Source: an uncultured Bacteroidales bacterium (lineage in GTDB: Bacteria; Bacteroidota; Bacteroidia; Bacteroidales; UBA932). From it: a DNA stretch of 62,873 nt. The notes beneath the pieces were generated by a model. That model did no database searches, was not told where the DNA came from, and worked only from the letters and a program-made list of their open reading frames with translations. How positions within the stretch are numbered: position 1 is the stretch's first letter; each line of letters starts with the position of its first letter. The position numbers and the translations under genes were made by a program. The stretch lies in assembly GCA_949289565.1 (NCBI GenBank), contig CASEOO010000046.1:1-62873 (forward strand), in the 5' to 3' direction. Shown piece by piece: positions 46,233 to 55,031 of this stretch.

Positions 46233-48575
46233 ATGGAAATCAAGATATCAAGAGAGCTTAACATTATCATAAACTTCGCCAGAGACGAAGCCATGAGGAC
46301 AGGGAGCTACGGCATCTCCCCTGACCACCTGCTGCTGGGAATCATACGGCACAGAGACAATGCCGCGGCTGATGCACTGCTGGGGCTGGGCGTGGACCTG
46401 GAGATGCTGAAGCAGTCCATAGACGAAAGCATTCGCACAGACAAATATATCCCGTTTTCAGAATACGAAAAAGTATCGCTCTCCAGAGGGGCATACAACA
46501 TATTGAGCATCACTATATTCGAAGCCACAAAGGCGGAATCGTCCGTCGTAAGGCCGGAGCACCTGCTTCTCGCCCTGCTCAGGAGCTCCGTCAACGGATT
46601 TGGACAGACTTGGCTGAATGACAGGGGGATAGACTACGAGTGTATCCGGAACTACATGGAAGCTGCAGGCCTGTTCTCACCGGCCAGCCAGAATAGCTCG
46701 CAAGAAGAAGACGGGGCCACGGCACAGGAAGACGGCAATGCGAAAGAGCATTCAAATGAGGCTTCCGAACTGGAAAAATACGGCTATGACCTCACGAAAG
46801 CGGCCATGGACGGGAAACTGGACCCTGTCTCCGGGAGAGAGGCCGAGATAGAGCGTGTCATCCAGATTTTAGGCAGAAGAAAGAAAAATAATCCCATGCT
46901 CGTGGGCGACCCGGGAGTGGGCAAGTCTGCCATAGTGGAGGCCATAGCCTTGCGCATTGCCAGCGGCGACACTACCCCGGCACTTCTGGGGAAAAGAATA
47001 ATCTCGCTGGACATAGCGGCCATCGTGGCAGGCACCAAATTCAGAGGTGATTTCGAAAAAAGGCTGAAAGCCATCATAAATGAAATCAGCAGCAACCCTG
47101 ACATAATATTGTTCATAGATGAGTTCCACACTATCGTAGGAGCAGGAGGAGCAAGCGGCAGCCTGGACGCGGCCAATATTCTCAAACCTGCTCTGGCCAG
47201 AGGCGAAATCCACTGCATCGGCGCCACCACCATGGACGAGTTCAGAAAAATCGTAGAAAAAGACGGCGCACTGGACCGCAGATTCCAGAAAATCATGGTG
47301 GAGCCTACGGACATCCCGCAGACCATGCAGATATTGAAGCTCCTGCAGATGAAGTACGAGTTCTTCCATTTTGTAAACTACACAGACGAAGCCATCGAAG
47401 CCTGCGTCAAGCTTTCTGACAGATATATCACCGACAGATGCCTTCCTGACAAAGCTATCGACGTCATGGATGAAGCCGGCTCAATGGTCAGGCTGAAGCG
47501 TCCCGGGGAAAAGGCAGGCGACCTGCCAAAGGTGACGGAGGAAGATGTGGCGGCTGTCATATCCACCATGACGGGAATCCCTGTCTACAAAGTCGCTTCA
47601 TCAGAGAGGACAAAGCTCATAAAAATGGAGGAGAAGCTGAAAGAACGTATTGTAGGCCAGGATGATGCCATAGAAAAAGTTGTCAAAGCCATCAGGAGAA
47701 ACCGGGCGGGCATCAAAAACCCATACAGGCCTATAGGCTCCTTCCTTTTCTTCGGTCCCACGGGAGTAGGCAAAACCCAGCTCGCAAAGTCACTCGCCGA
47801 ATATCTTTTCGACTCAGAGGACAACATGGTGAGGATAGACATGAGTGAATATATGGAGAAATTCACTGCATCAAAGCTGATAGGCGCGCCTCCAGGATAT
47901 GTAGGTTTCGAAGAAGGCGGCCAGCTGAGCGAACGAGTAAGGAGAAAGCCGTACTGCGTAGTCCTCCTGGACGAAATAGAGAAAGCGCATCCTGACATTT
48001 TCAACCTGCTGCTTCAGGTGCTGGATGAGGGCAGGCTTACAGACAGCAACGGCAGGACCGTGGACTTCAGGAACACCATATTGATCATGACTTCGAATGT
48101 AGGCAGCCGCGAAGTGGACGAATTCGGCACAGGGCTTGGCTTCGCCACATCGGCAGGTTCTCTCGAAGAAAAACGTAAAAGCATTCTCGAGAAATCGATA
48201 AAGAGGCTTTTCCCGCCTGAATTCCTGAACAGAATAGACGAGCAGATATTTTTCAATTCCCTGAGCAGGGAGGATATCGGCAAGATCATCGAGATCGAGC
48301 TGAGAGACCTTAGAAAAAGAGTGTCGGCGGCAGGATACAAGCTGACTATCACAGCGGCCGCGAAAAAGATAGTTCTGGATGCAGGTTTCGACCCTGCATA
48401 CGGGGCCAGGCCGCTGAAAAGGGCCATCCAGAAATACATAGAAGACCCTGTATCTGAATTCATAATAGCAGACGGGGGCTTGCAGGAAGGCCTGGCAGAA
48501 TCAGACTCCGGGAAGCGCCTGTACATCGTCCCTGACAAGAGCGGGTCAGGCACAGCTGCCACTATGAAAAGCTGA
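46233..48575 (+). CDS. clpC: ClpC/ClpA-type AAA+ unfoldase
   Basis: A 780-residue Hsp100 ATPase that unfolds proteins for ClpP. Clp N-domain repeats (about 1-145; YGISPDHLLLGIIRH, SVVRPEHLLLALLRS), first AAA+ module with GDPGVGKSAIVEAIALRI and FIDEFHTIVGAGGASG, a short middle section, second AAA+ module with GPTGVGKTQLAKSLAE, LLDEIEKAHPDIFNLLLQ and the arginine-finger region LNRIDEQIFF, and the ClpB-D2-like C-terminus (GARPLKRAIQKYIEDP). No ClpP-binding loop can be assigned with certainty and the short middle domain separates it from ClpB. The start follows from the promoter position. Confidence 0.88.
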   Translation: MEIKISRELNIIINFARDEAMRTGSYGISPDHLLLGIIRHRDNAAADALLGLGVDLEMLKQSIDESIRTDKYIPFSEYEKVSLSRGAYNILSITIFEATKAESSVVRPEHLLLALLRSSVNGFGQTWLNDRGIDYECIRNYMEAAGLFSPASQNSSQEEDGATAQEDGNAKEHSNEASELEKYGYDLTKAAMDGKLDPVSGREAEIERVIQILGRRKKNNPMLVGDPGVGKSAIVEAIALRIASGDTTPALLGKRIISLDIAAIVAGTKFRGDFEKRLKAIINEISSNPDIILFIDEFHTIVGAGGASGSLDAANILKPALARGEIHCIGATTMDEFRKIVEKDGALDRRFQKIMVEPTDIPQTMQILKLLQMKYEFFHFVNYTDEAIEACVKLSDRYITDRCLPDKAIDVMDEAGSMVRLKRPGEKAGDLPKVTEEDVAAVISTMTGIPVYKVASSERTKLIKMEEKLKERIVGQDDAIEKVVKAIRRNRAGIKNPYRPIGSFLFFGPTGVGKTQLAKSLAEYLFDSEDNMVRIDMSEYMEKFTASKLIGAPPGYVGFEEGGQLSERVRRKPYCVVLLDEIEKAHPDIFNLLLQVLDEGRLTDSNGRTVDFRNTILIMTSNVGSREVDEFGTGLGFATSAGSLEEKRKSILEKSIKRLFPPEFLNRIDEQIFFNSLSREDIGKIIEIELRDLRKRVSAAGYKLTITAAAKKIVLDAGFDPAYGARPLKRAIQKYIEDPVSEFIIADGGLQEGLAESDSGKRLYIVPDKSGSGTAATMKS

Positions 48576-48687
48576 CGCCAGTAAGTTCGAGGTCAAAGTC
48601 TTTCACCAGGTCCATGATATCGCGGTATGACTGCTCTGAAGAAAAGAATGAACCAAGGCTTTCAAGGGAGAAATCTGTATTTTTCAT
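48562..48687 (-). CDS. Small hypothetical protein, 41 residues
   Basis: MKNTDFSLESLGSFFSSEQS followed by 21 further residues ending LELTGVSFS; acidic, Ser-rich and without Cys, membrane segment or signal. A consensus -7 box (48723-48730) stands 36 bp before the ATG, which supports expression. The last 14 bp overlap the clpC 3' end on the other strand. The short polar leader ending in a Gly-containing motif recalls peptide precursors, but no modification enzyme is nearby, so no function is offered. Confidence 0.4.
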   Translation of the reverse strand: MKNTDFSLESLGSFFSSEQSYRDIMDLVKDFDLELTGVSFS

Positions 48688-48722
48688 GGCTATAAAATTT
48701 AATGTTTTCCTTATTTCTGATG

Positions 48723-48730
48723 CAAAGATA
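48723..48730 (-). promoter_or_regulatory. -7 box of the 41-residue ORF
   Basis: TATCTTTG on the minus strand fits TAnnTTTG; no -33 box at the right spacing. Confidence 0.4.
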
Positions 48731-48738
48731 GCATCGCA

Positions 48739-49440
48739 ATGTACCAAAGTATGGCACAAGTAAAAATAAAACTCGCTATTTTCGATTTGGACGGCACACT
48801 GCTGAATACAATCGAGGATCTGGGCAGATCCTGCAATTTTGCACTTGAATCATGCGGCTTCCCGGCCAGGGCGCTCAGCGAATACAACACGTTAGTGGGA
48901 AGGGGGATATACAACCTGTTCAGGGGAGCTCTGCCGCCGGAAGCCCGGACAGAGGAGATGGTAATGAAAATGAAAGGATATTTCATACCATATTATAATG
49001 AGCACAAGACAGACTTCACAAAGCCATATCCAGGAATTCCAGAAATGCTGGAAAGGCTTGAAAAGGCAGGCATTGCCCTGGCGATAGCGTCAAACAAATA
49101 TCAGGAGGGCACAGAAGCCCTGGCAAGACGGTTTTTCGGTGACAGGAAATTCGTAAAAATACTCGGACAGAGAGACGGCATGCCGATCAAGCCGGATCCG
49201 GGAATAGTCAGGGAAGCCGAGAAAGGATATGGAGAGAATCCAGCCCGGAACGAGGTCATCTACGCAGGAGACTCGGATGTGGACATGGAGACAGGAAAAA
49301 ATGCAGGGGTAGTGACGGCAGGGGTACTGTGGGGATTCCGGACTAGAGCCGAGCTGGAAGCATGGAAGCCGCAGATGCTGTGCGCCAGCCCTGAAGAACT
49401 GGGAAATGCTATATTGAATTGGCCCGGAACGGGCTTTTAA
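48739..49440 (+). CDS. gph: HAD-family phosphoglycolate phosphatase-like protein
   Basis: A 233-residue haloacid dehalogenase-type phosphatase. Motif I FDLDGTLLNT, cap helices (about 20-90), motif II ALAIASNK, motif III Lys in PIKPDPG and motif IV YAGDSDVDMETGKNAGV are all present. The nearest characterised group is Gph, which removes 2-phosphoglycolate formed in DNA repair; the exact substrate is not certain. The start may be the fifth codon (48751). It is divergent from the 41-residue ORF. Confidence 0.85.
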   Translation: MYQSMAQVKIKLAIFDLDGTLLNTIEDLGRSCNFALESCGFPARALSEYNTLVGRGIYNLFRGALPPEARTEEMVMKMKGYFIPYYNEHKTDFTKPYPGIPEMLERLEKAGIALAIASNKYQEGTEALARRFFGDRKFVKILGQRDGMPIKPDPGIVREAEKGYGENPARNEVIYAGDSDVDMETGKNAGVVTAGVLWGFRTRAELEAWKPQMLCASPEELGNAILNWPGTGF

Positions 49441-49520
49441 GTATATGCCGGTATCATTTTTGACCGGAAGCCGAGCTCAAAGGCGGCAGGAACAACAAGT
49501 TTAATCGAAAAAAAGAAGAT

Positions 49521-50480
49521 ATGATCAAGAAACTTTTATTGGCGGCGGCCATTTTGACGATGGCAATAGCGGCAAACGCAGAAAATGCAGGGGACAAACC
49601 AGCGATATTGCCTGATGCGACATACATGTTCGCCCAAAGAGACACCTGCGAACTGTTCATGGATGTGTATGAACCGGCAGAGGGAAGCGAAACCGAGATC
49701 AACGGGAAAGAAAAACCGACAGTGATTTTCGTATTCGGAGGAGGCTTCATCATGGGCAGGCGTGACGAACCATTTCATACTCCGTGGTTCAAAATGCTGA
49801 CTGACAACGGATACAGGCTTATATCCATAGACTACAGGCTGGGGCTGAAAGGTGCGAAAAAGGTAGGGGTGGCGCAGGTCAACCTGCTGGACAAGGCTAT
49901 ACACATGGCCGTGGAAGACTTGTTCAGCGCGACAGAATATATCATAGACAATGCAGAAAGCCTGAACGTCGATCCCGGCAATATCGTTATAAGCGGATCA
50001 TCGGCAGGGGCCATAACAGTCCTGCAGGCTGACTATGAACTGTCAAACCGTACAGAATATGCCTCCTCGCTGCCGGAAGATTTCAGATACGCCGGAGTCA
50101 TGTCGTTTTCCGGAGGGATTCTTTCGAGAAAAGGCAAGCTGAAATATGCTGAAGAGCCTGCTCCCACGCTGATGTTCCACGGCACGGGCGACAGACTGGT
50201 GAACTACGGCCAGGTGAGATTTTTCAATATCGGATTCTTTGGTTCGGAGAAAATAGCGCACAGGTTCAAGAAATTAGGATATACTTACAGCATATACCGC
50301 TATCTGGACTGCGGGCATGAGATAGCGGTCATCATGGACGACAGCACGGAATACCAGTTCAAATTTCTGGAAGAAACCGTAATGAACGGCGGCAAGACAG
50401 GCGTGGACATGACCATAGACGACCCAAGCATAGTCAGGTCAGGAAGCCAGTCCCGAAAAGAATTGTACGGAGGGGAATGA
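49521..50480 (+). CDS. Secreted alpha/beta-hydrolase esterase
   Basis: A 319-residue carboxylesterase-like enzyme with a signal peptide (1-20, ends ANA). VFGGGFIMGRR provides the oxyanion hole (HGG-type with Phe in place of His), SGSSAGA carries nucleophile S161, and DCGHEIAV supplies the catalytic His. This resembles the BD-FAE/lipase-esterase group often used for side-chain esters of plant glycans. The gene stands alone, 80 bp after gph, and its natural substrate is unknown. Repeat copy C follows its stop. Confidence 0.8.
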   Translation: MIKKLLLAAAILTMAIAANAENAGDKPAILPDATYMFAQRDTCELFMDVYEPAEGSETEINGKEKPTVIFVFGGGFIMGRRDEPFHTPWFKMLTDNGYRLISIDYRLGLKGAKKVGVAQVNLLDKAIHMAVEDLFSATEYIIDNAESLNVDPGNIVISGSSAGAITVLQADYELSNRTEYASSLPEDFRYAGVMSFSGGILSRKGKLKYAEEPAPTLMFHGTGDRLVNYGQVRFFNIGFFGSEKIAHRFKKLGYTYSIYRYLDCGHEIAVIMDDSTEYQFKFLEETVMNGGKTGVDMTIDDPSIVRSGSQSRKELYGGE

Positions 50481-50488
50481 CTTTGGAA

Positions 50489-50556
50489 GAGTCCAGTCTT
50501 TCGAAGAAAAACGTATGAGGGTGGCCCGAAACTGCTTTCGGTTCACCCTCAATGTT
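50489..50556 (-). repeat. Structured palindromic repeat, copy C (hairpins I and II)
   Basis: Read on the minus strand: TTGAGGGTGAACCGAAA pairs with TTTCGGGCCACCCTCAT, then CTTTTTCTTCGAAAGAC-type hairpin II and CTGGACTC. It fills the gap between the convergent esterase and phosphorylase genes. The tail of copies A and D is missing, but CTGGACTCTT is shared with copy D. Confidence 0.75.
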
Positions 50557-51432
50557 TCACTGCGCCAGACGGTCGAGCGAGAGCTCTATCAGCTTACGCA
50601 CCTGAGGTTTGTAGTCCGGGTTGCTTGACTTCAAATAGCGGTTCGCTATGATGCAGCAGACCGTGCCTGCATTATGGCCCAGATGCGCGGCTATGCCGGC
50701 AATCGCCGAGCCTTCCATCTCGAAATTCGTGACTCTCCAGTCCCCGAACCTGAACGATCCGAAAGTGTCCAGCATGTCAGGCATAGCCAGAGGCATACGC
50801 AGGACCCTGCCTTGCGGCCCGTAAAATCCGGAAGCGGCTATGGTCATGCCTTTGACAGTGCAGTCTTCAAACCTGGATATCATTCCGGCTCCGGCTTTCA
50901 CGAAATATGGGTCTGGCAAATGGCTGTTCCAGCCGGTATGCGACTTGAAGGCCGCTTCGATGTCAGGAAGCGCTATCTTGTCCCTGTCGGCATACCAGTT
51001 CAAAAGGCCGTCGCATCCCACTGAAATATGGGCGAAAACGAATGAGCCGAGCGGGATATCAGGCTGTATGGCGCCTGACGTTCCGATTCGGAGAATATTC
51101 AGAGACTTCTTCACAGACTTGATTTCCCTTGATGCAAAATCTATATTCGCCAGGGCGTCAAGTTCGTTCATTACGATATCGATATTGTCTGTGCCGATGC
51201 CTGTGGAAAGTACAGTGATTCTCTTCCCGCGGTATTTTCCCGTCACAGATACGAATTCGCGTGACTGCCGGCGGAATTCCTTATCCTCCAGATATTCAGA
51301 CACGATATCCACTCTTCCAGGATCGCCCACCAGGATCACATTGTCTGCCAGTTCCTCAGGTCTGAGATGAAGATGAAAAACAGACCCGTCATCATTTATT
51401 ATCAATTCAGATTCCGGTATCATAATTCCCAT
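50557..51432 (-). CDS. Nucleoside phosphorylase (uridine phosphorylase-like)
   Basis: A 291-residue PNP/UDP-family enzyme splitting nucleosides with phosphate. NVILVGDPGRVD (phosphate site), ITVLSTGIGTDNIDIVMNEL, ILRIGTSGAIQPDIPLGSFV and the base/ribose-binding FEMEGSAIAGIAAHLG are visible. The FEMEGSA motif marks the family; base preference cannot be read with confidence. Starts farther upstream are unlikely because a -7 box at 51508-51515 lies inside the longest frame; 51432, 51450 and 51423 remain possible. Confidence 0.85.
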   Translation of the reverse strand: MGIMIPESELIINDDGSVFHLHLRPEELADNVILVGDPGRVDIVSEYLEDKEFRRQSREFVSVTGKYRGKRITVLSTGIGTDNIDIVMNELDALANIDFASREIKSVKKSLNILRIGTSGAIQPDIPLGSFVFAHISVGCDGLLNWYADRDKIALPDIEAAFKSHTGWNSHLPDPYFVKAGAGMISRFEDCTVKGMTIAASGFYGPQGRVLRMPLAMPDMLDTFGSFRFGDWRVTNFEMEGSAIAGIAAHLGHNAGTVCCIIANRYLKSSNPDYKPQVRKLIELSLDRLAQ

Positions 51433-51507
51433 TGCTATATTGTTAAACATTCTGACACGAGCCTGCCATCTGCGCCAAAGCTCCAGCCGGCGGCGCGTCA
51501 TAAATGT

Positions 51508-51515
51508 CAAATATA
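51508..51515 (-). promoter_or_regulatory. -7 box of the nucleoside phosphorylase gene
   Basis: TATATTTG on the minus strand, about 75 bp before the chosen ATG. No -33 box at standard spacing. Confidence 0.45.
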
Positions 51516-51536
51516 GTTTTTTCTGACGATTTTTCC

Positions 51537-51544
51537 TATTTTTG
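51537..51544 (+). promoter_or_regulatory. -7 box of the DUF4293 gene
   Basis: TATTTTTG on the plus strand, 27 bp before the ATG. Confidence 0.5.
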
Positions 51545-51571
51545 CACAACCATTACTAAAGACATGCAATC

Positions 51572-51997
51572 ATGTGGCAGAGAATACAGACATTGTACCT
51601 GGCGATAGCGACAGTCCTGATCGGGTCGCTTTTATTCAGCAGATTCGCGACAGCTTTCGGCGAAGGCGAAAGCGCAATACTTTACAGGGAATATACACCG
51701 TACCTGCTGTTCATAATCATGACTTTCCTGGCGAACCTCATAAGCCTGGGGCTGTTCAAAGCCAGAATGATACAGATGAGGCTGTGCATCATTTCAGCGA
51801 TAGTGCTGCTTGCTTTCCAGATATGGATAGGCGTGGACTATTTCAAGCACATGAAAGACATAGTATTTTCTTTCACTGCGATATTTCCTGTCATAGCGGC
51901 GATACTGGATGTCCTGGCCGCCAGGAACATCATGCTGGATGAAGCCATGGTGCAGTCGGCGTCACGCCTGCGCTCAGCCAAAAGGAAAAATCGCTGA
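51572..51997 (+). CDS. DUF4293-family membrane protein
   Basis: A 141-residue protein with four predicted membrane helices (about 5-22, 42-60, 68-85, 98-116) and the family start MWQRIQTLYLA. The C-terminal tail is basic (SRLRSAKRKNR), which by the positive-inside rule places it in the cytoplasm. Found across Bacteroidetes, function unknown. It runs toward the LytTR gene, with 3 bp between the two stop codons. Confidence 0.85.
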   Translation: MWQRIQTLYLAIATVLIGSLLFSRFATAFGEGESAILYREYTPYLLFIIMTFLANLISLGLFKARMIQMRLCIISAIVLLAFQIWIGVDYFKHMKDIVFSFTAIFPVIAAILDVLAARNIMLDEAMVQSASRLRSAKRKNR

Positions 51998-52000
51998 CAG

Positions 52001-52885
52001 TCAGGCTTCAGCCTCCATCTTTTCAGGATTTTCCCTGCTGAACCATTTGAGAACAGAATCCGTATAAGTCTTCGAAACCGAAAGCGGCGGAATGGAATCA
52101 TTGTCCAGATCGAGGAAGTATGCGTCACGCTCCTTCCGCAGAATCTTCACCCTGTCCAGGTTAACGATATATTTTCTATGGCATCTGACCAAGGAAGTAT
52201 CTCTGAAACTCTGCTCCACGGTTTTCAGCCTGCATCTCATCATGTAGGTCGTCAGCTCGCCCCTGGCATTGAGATACCATACCTTTATATAATTGTCGTC
52301 AGACTCTATATAATAAAGGTTGGATGTCCTGACGGACAATCTGAGAGCTCCGCTGTTGTCGAAAAGAGTGATTTTCCCCTCAGACTTCGAAGAAGGCTGC
52401 TCGTCTGAAACTACATCAGGGCTGTTCATCAGGCGGATAGTCTTGTTTTTTTCCATAATGGTGAAATACATCCCAGTCAGAATGTACGGAATAACCAGCG
52501 AAATAGCCCCGTACAGCAATGCTCTGAAAAACACCTGCGGCCATGTGCCTCCGCCGGAATGAACCACATCCACAGTGACAAGAGTATAAAAAGCGCAGAT
52601 AAGCATAACTTCAAGTATGCACCACAGGACATACCCCAGATATGTGAATTCACACAGTTTTCCGACATGATACATCGCTGTCCGGCTCAGGACCAGAATG
52701 AGGATGGAAATAAATGCAAAACCGGCGGTGAAGAGAAAGGTCTGGGAATTTCCGAGCCCGAACCATGCCGTGTCGGAAAATGGTATGTACAGATTCAAGA
52801 AAACGAGAGCGAACAGCACGGAAAAAGTCACCGTGCCGACAAGCCTGTTTTTCTCAAGCAAATACCCAGGGAGTTTCTTGTTCAT
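52001..52885 (-). CDS. Membrane-bound LytTR-family DNA-binding regulator
   Basis: A 294-residue protein with four membrane helices (about 15-35, 46-66, 85-108, 118-142) followed by a linker and a LytTR domain (about 172-280; LYYIESDDNYIKVWYLN, MRCRLKTVEQSFRDTSLVRCHRKYIVN in two parts, SVSKTY). Such one-component membrane LytTR proteins are common in this phylum; signal and targets are unknown. It is divergent from the fatty-acid operon and has its own strong promoter, so control of fabH is possible but unproven. Confidence 0.88.
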   Translation of the reverse strand: MNKKLPGYLLEKNRLVGTVTFSVLFALVFLNLYIPFSDTAWFGLGNSQTFLFTAGFAFISILILVLSRTAMYHVGKLCEFTYLGYVLWCILEVMLICAFYTLVTVDVVHSGGGTWPQVFFRALLYGAISLVIPYILTGMYFTIMEKNKTIRLMNSPDVVSDEQPSSKSEGKITLFDNSGALRLSVRTSNLYYIESDDNYIKVWYLNARGELTTYMMRCRLKTVEQSFRDTSLVRCHRKYIVNLDRVKILRKERDAYFLDLDNDSIPPLSVSKTYTDSVLKWFSRENPEKMEAEA

Positions 52886-52906
52886 TTCCGCTCTGATTTA
52901 TGCGGC

Positions 52907-52938
52907 AAATATATGAATTTTGCCACAAATAGTCAAAT
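52907..52938 (-). promoter_or_regulatory. Promoter of the LytTR gene
   Basis: TTTG (52935-52938) and TATATTTG (52907-52914) on the minus strand, 20 bp apart, full consensus. Confidence 0.75.
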
Positions 52939-52991
52939 TTCACCACTTTTCAATGATGTAAGCCACTATTTCAGAGGAATTGCCACAATTA

Positions 52992-53023
52992 TTTTACACT
53001 TCGGAAAATACAGATTACTTTTG
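52992..53023 (+). promoter_or_regulatory. Promoter of the fabH-fabK-fabF-fabZ operon
   Basis: TTTT (52992-52995, three of four for -33) and TACTTTTG (53016-53023), 20 bp apart on the plus strand. The start of transcription would be near 53030, which excludes an in-frame ATG at 52980 as fabH start. Confidence 0.55.
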
Positions 53024-53057
53024 CATGATTTCATATGAAAATTTTACTATAAATATT

Positions 53058-54005
53058 ATGAGAATAGTTGGTACAGGAAGCGTAATTCCTAAAAAAATCG
53101 TCACTAATGACATGCTTTCAGAATTTCTCGACACAAGCGATGCATGGATCTACCCAAGGACAGGCATCAAGCACCGCCACGTGGTTTCGGACGAGAAACT
53201 CGAAGACATGGCCATCGAGGCGGCTAAGAAAGCGCTCGACAACGCAGGCATGAAAGCCGAAGATATGGATTTCATCATCTGCTCCAATGTAGTTAACGAA
53301 TATGTGACTCCGTCTCTGAGCTGCATAATACAAGGAGGCATTGGAGCCACTTGCCCATGCATAGACATCAACTGCGCATGTGCAGGATTCATATACGCAC
53401 TTGACCTCGCCGAAGCATACAGCAAGGCAGGGCGCGTCAAAAATGTTCTGATAGTCTGTGCTGAAGAGCCTACCAGAATGACCAGCTGGAAAGACAGGAA
53501 CGTATGCGTTCTCTTCGGCGACGGTGCCGGAGCGGCCGTCCTCACAGAAGGAAACAATATCAAAGGCACAAAGCTCTCGGCGGCCAGCGCCACTGACAAG
53601 CTGTATCAGATCCGCACTCTCGAGCCGACGCCATACGTAACGAAAGAAGAAGTGAACATACCTCTCCAGATGAAAGGCCAGGATGTGTTCAAATTCGCAG
53701 TCAAGGCTTCGAGCGGAGACATCAAATACCTGCTCAACGAGCTGAATATGACTCCTGACGATGTGGACAAATACCTGCTTCACCAGGCAAACATAAGAAT
53801 CATTAATTCCATCAAAGACCAGCTGGAGCAGCCTGAGGAGAAATTCCCTCACAATGTCGAAAGCCACGGAAACTCGTCTTCGGCAAGCTGCCCTATCCTT
53901 CTGGACGAATGTAACAGAAACGGTGTCATCAAGAAAGGCGACATCCTGGCTCTGAGCGCATTCGGAGCCGGATTCATCTCCGGAGCGGCTATCATGGAAT
54001 GGTAA
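53058..54005 (+). CDS. fabH: Beta-ketoacyl-ACP synthase III
   Basis: A 315-residue condensing enzyme that starts fatty-acid synthesis from acyl-CoA and malonyl-ACP. The start MRIVGTGSVIPKKIVTN at 53058 matches the family; the 26-codon upstream extension overlaps the promoter. The catalytic triad is present: Cys (about residue 108, NCACAGF), His in LLHQANIRI and Asn in GNSSSASCP. The PRTGIKHRHV motif near residue 35 is also typical. First gene of the fab operon. Confidence 0.95.
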   Translation: MRIVGTGSVIPKKIVTNDMLSEFLDTSDAWIYPRTGIKHRHVVSDEKLEDMAIEAAKKALDNAGMKAEDMDFIICSNVVNEYVTPSLSCIIQGGIGATCPCIDINCACAGFIYALDLAEAYSKAGRVKNVLIVCAEEPTRMTSWKDRNVCVLFGDGAGAAVLTEGNNIKGTKLSAASATDKLYQIRTLEPTPYVTKEEVNIPLQMKGQDVFKFAVKASSGDIKYLLNELNMTPDDVDKYLLHQANIRIINSIKDQLEQPEEKFPHNVESHGNSSSASCPILLDECNRNGVIKKGDILALSAFGAGFISGAAIMEW

Positions 54006-54041
54006 TCCTCTGAAACAGAAACGTACTAAACTCCAAACTTA

Positions 54042-54986
54042 ATGATAAAAAGTAAAATATGCGACATGCTGGGCATCCGTCTCCCTGTAATACAAGGAGG
54101 GATGGCCTGGATAGCAGACGCATCTCTGGCAGCCGCTGTCTCCAATGCAGGCGGGCTCGGGCTGATTTCTTCCATCAATGCCGGAACTGAAGCAGTGAGA
54201 GAGGAAATCAGGAAATGCAGGAAAATGACTGACAAGCCATTCGGCGTCAATATCATGCTGCAGGCCCCGAACGCTGCAGAAATAGCAGAAATGGTTGTAG
54301 AGGAAGGCGTTAAGATTCTTACCACCGGTGCAGGTTCTCCTGCACAGTACATGGAAATGTGGAAAGCTGCAGGCATCGTAGTGATGCCGGTTGTAGCTTC
54401 AGTGGCTCTCGCACTCAAGATGCAGGCTCTGGGAGCCGCGGCAGTGATAGCCGAAGGCGCAGAATCAGGAGGTCATGTGGGAGAAATCCACACGATGGCA
54501 CTGATTCCGCAAGTCGTAGATGCAGTCGACATCCCGGTAGTGGCGGCCGGCGGCATCTGCGACGGCAGAGGAGCGGCCGCTGCGTTTATCTTCGGTGCGC
54601 AGGCCGTACAGGTCGGCACCAGGTTCATAGCCGCTGAAGAATGCACCGTAAGCCAGTACTACAAGGACCAGATCCTGAAAGCTACGGACATTTCCACTAT
54701 CGTGACAGGGAAGACGCTTGGCCACCCTGTCAGATCTCTCAAGACCGTGTTTTCAAAGACTTTTGCGAAGATGGAAGCAGACCCGTCCGTCAAGCCTGAA
54801 GAAATATTGGCATATGGAACAGGCGCTCTGCGCAAAGCAGTGAAAGAAGGCGATGCTAACGGAAGTTTCATGGCCGGCGAATGCGCGGGAATGGTGAAGA
54901 AGATCGAACCTGCAAAAGCCATTGTCGATGACATTATCGGCGGAGCAGAGAAAATTCTCGCGCAGGCTCCTGGTCTTCTTGCATAA
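54042..54986 (+). CDS. fabK: Enoyl-ACP reductase II (FMN-dependent, FabK type)
   Basis: A 314-residue TIM-barrel flavoprotein, reducing enoyl-ACP in the last step of the elongation cycle. It has MLGIRLPVIQGGMAWIADASLAAAV, GGLGLIS, VMPVVASVALALKMQALGA and the catalytic-region motif AEGAESGGHVGE (His conserved), then VVAAGGICDGRG and VQVGTRFIAAEE. The same fold serves nitronate monooxygenase; placement between fabH and fabF supports the FabK role. No fabI is in the window. Confidence 0.9.
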   Translation: MIKSKICDMLGIRLPVIQGGMAWIADASLAAAVSNAGGLGLISSINAGTEAVREEIRKCRKMTDKPFGVNIMLQAPNAAEIAEMVVEEGVKILTTGAGSPAQYMEMWKAAGIVVMPVVASVALALKMQALGAAAVIAEGAESGGHVGEIHTMALIPQVVDAVDIPVVAAGGICDGRGAAAAFIFGAQAVQVGTRFIAAEECTVSQYYKDQILKATDISTIVTGKTLGHPVRSLKTVFSKTFAKMEADPSVKPEEILAYGTGALRKAVKEGDANGSFMAGECAGMVKKIEPAKAIVDDIIGGAEKILAQAPGLLA

Positions 54987-55031
54987 TTTTCTTAACTTTA
55001 ACATTTTATTAACTGACAAAACTTAAAAAGT

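Noticed and set aside
48739..48750. Firm choice between two gph starts
   Set aside because: Codons 1 and 5 are both Met and no promoter signal separates them; the longer frame is given with the alternative noted.
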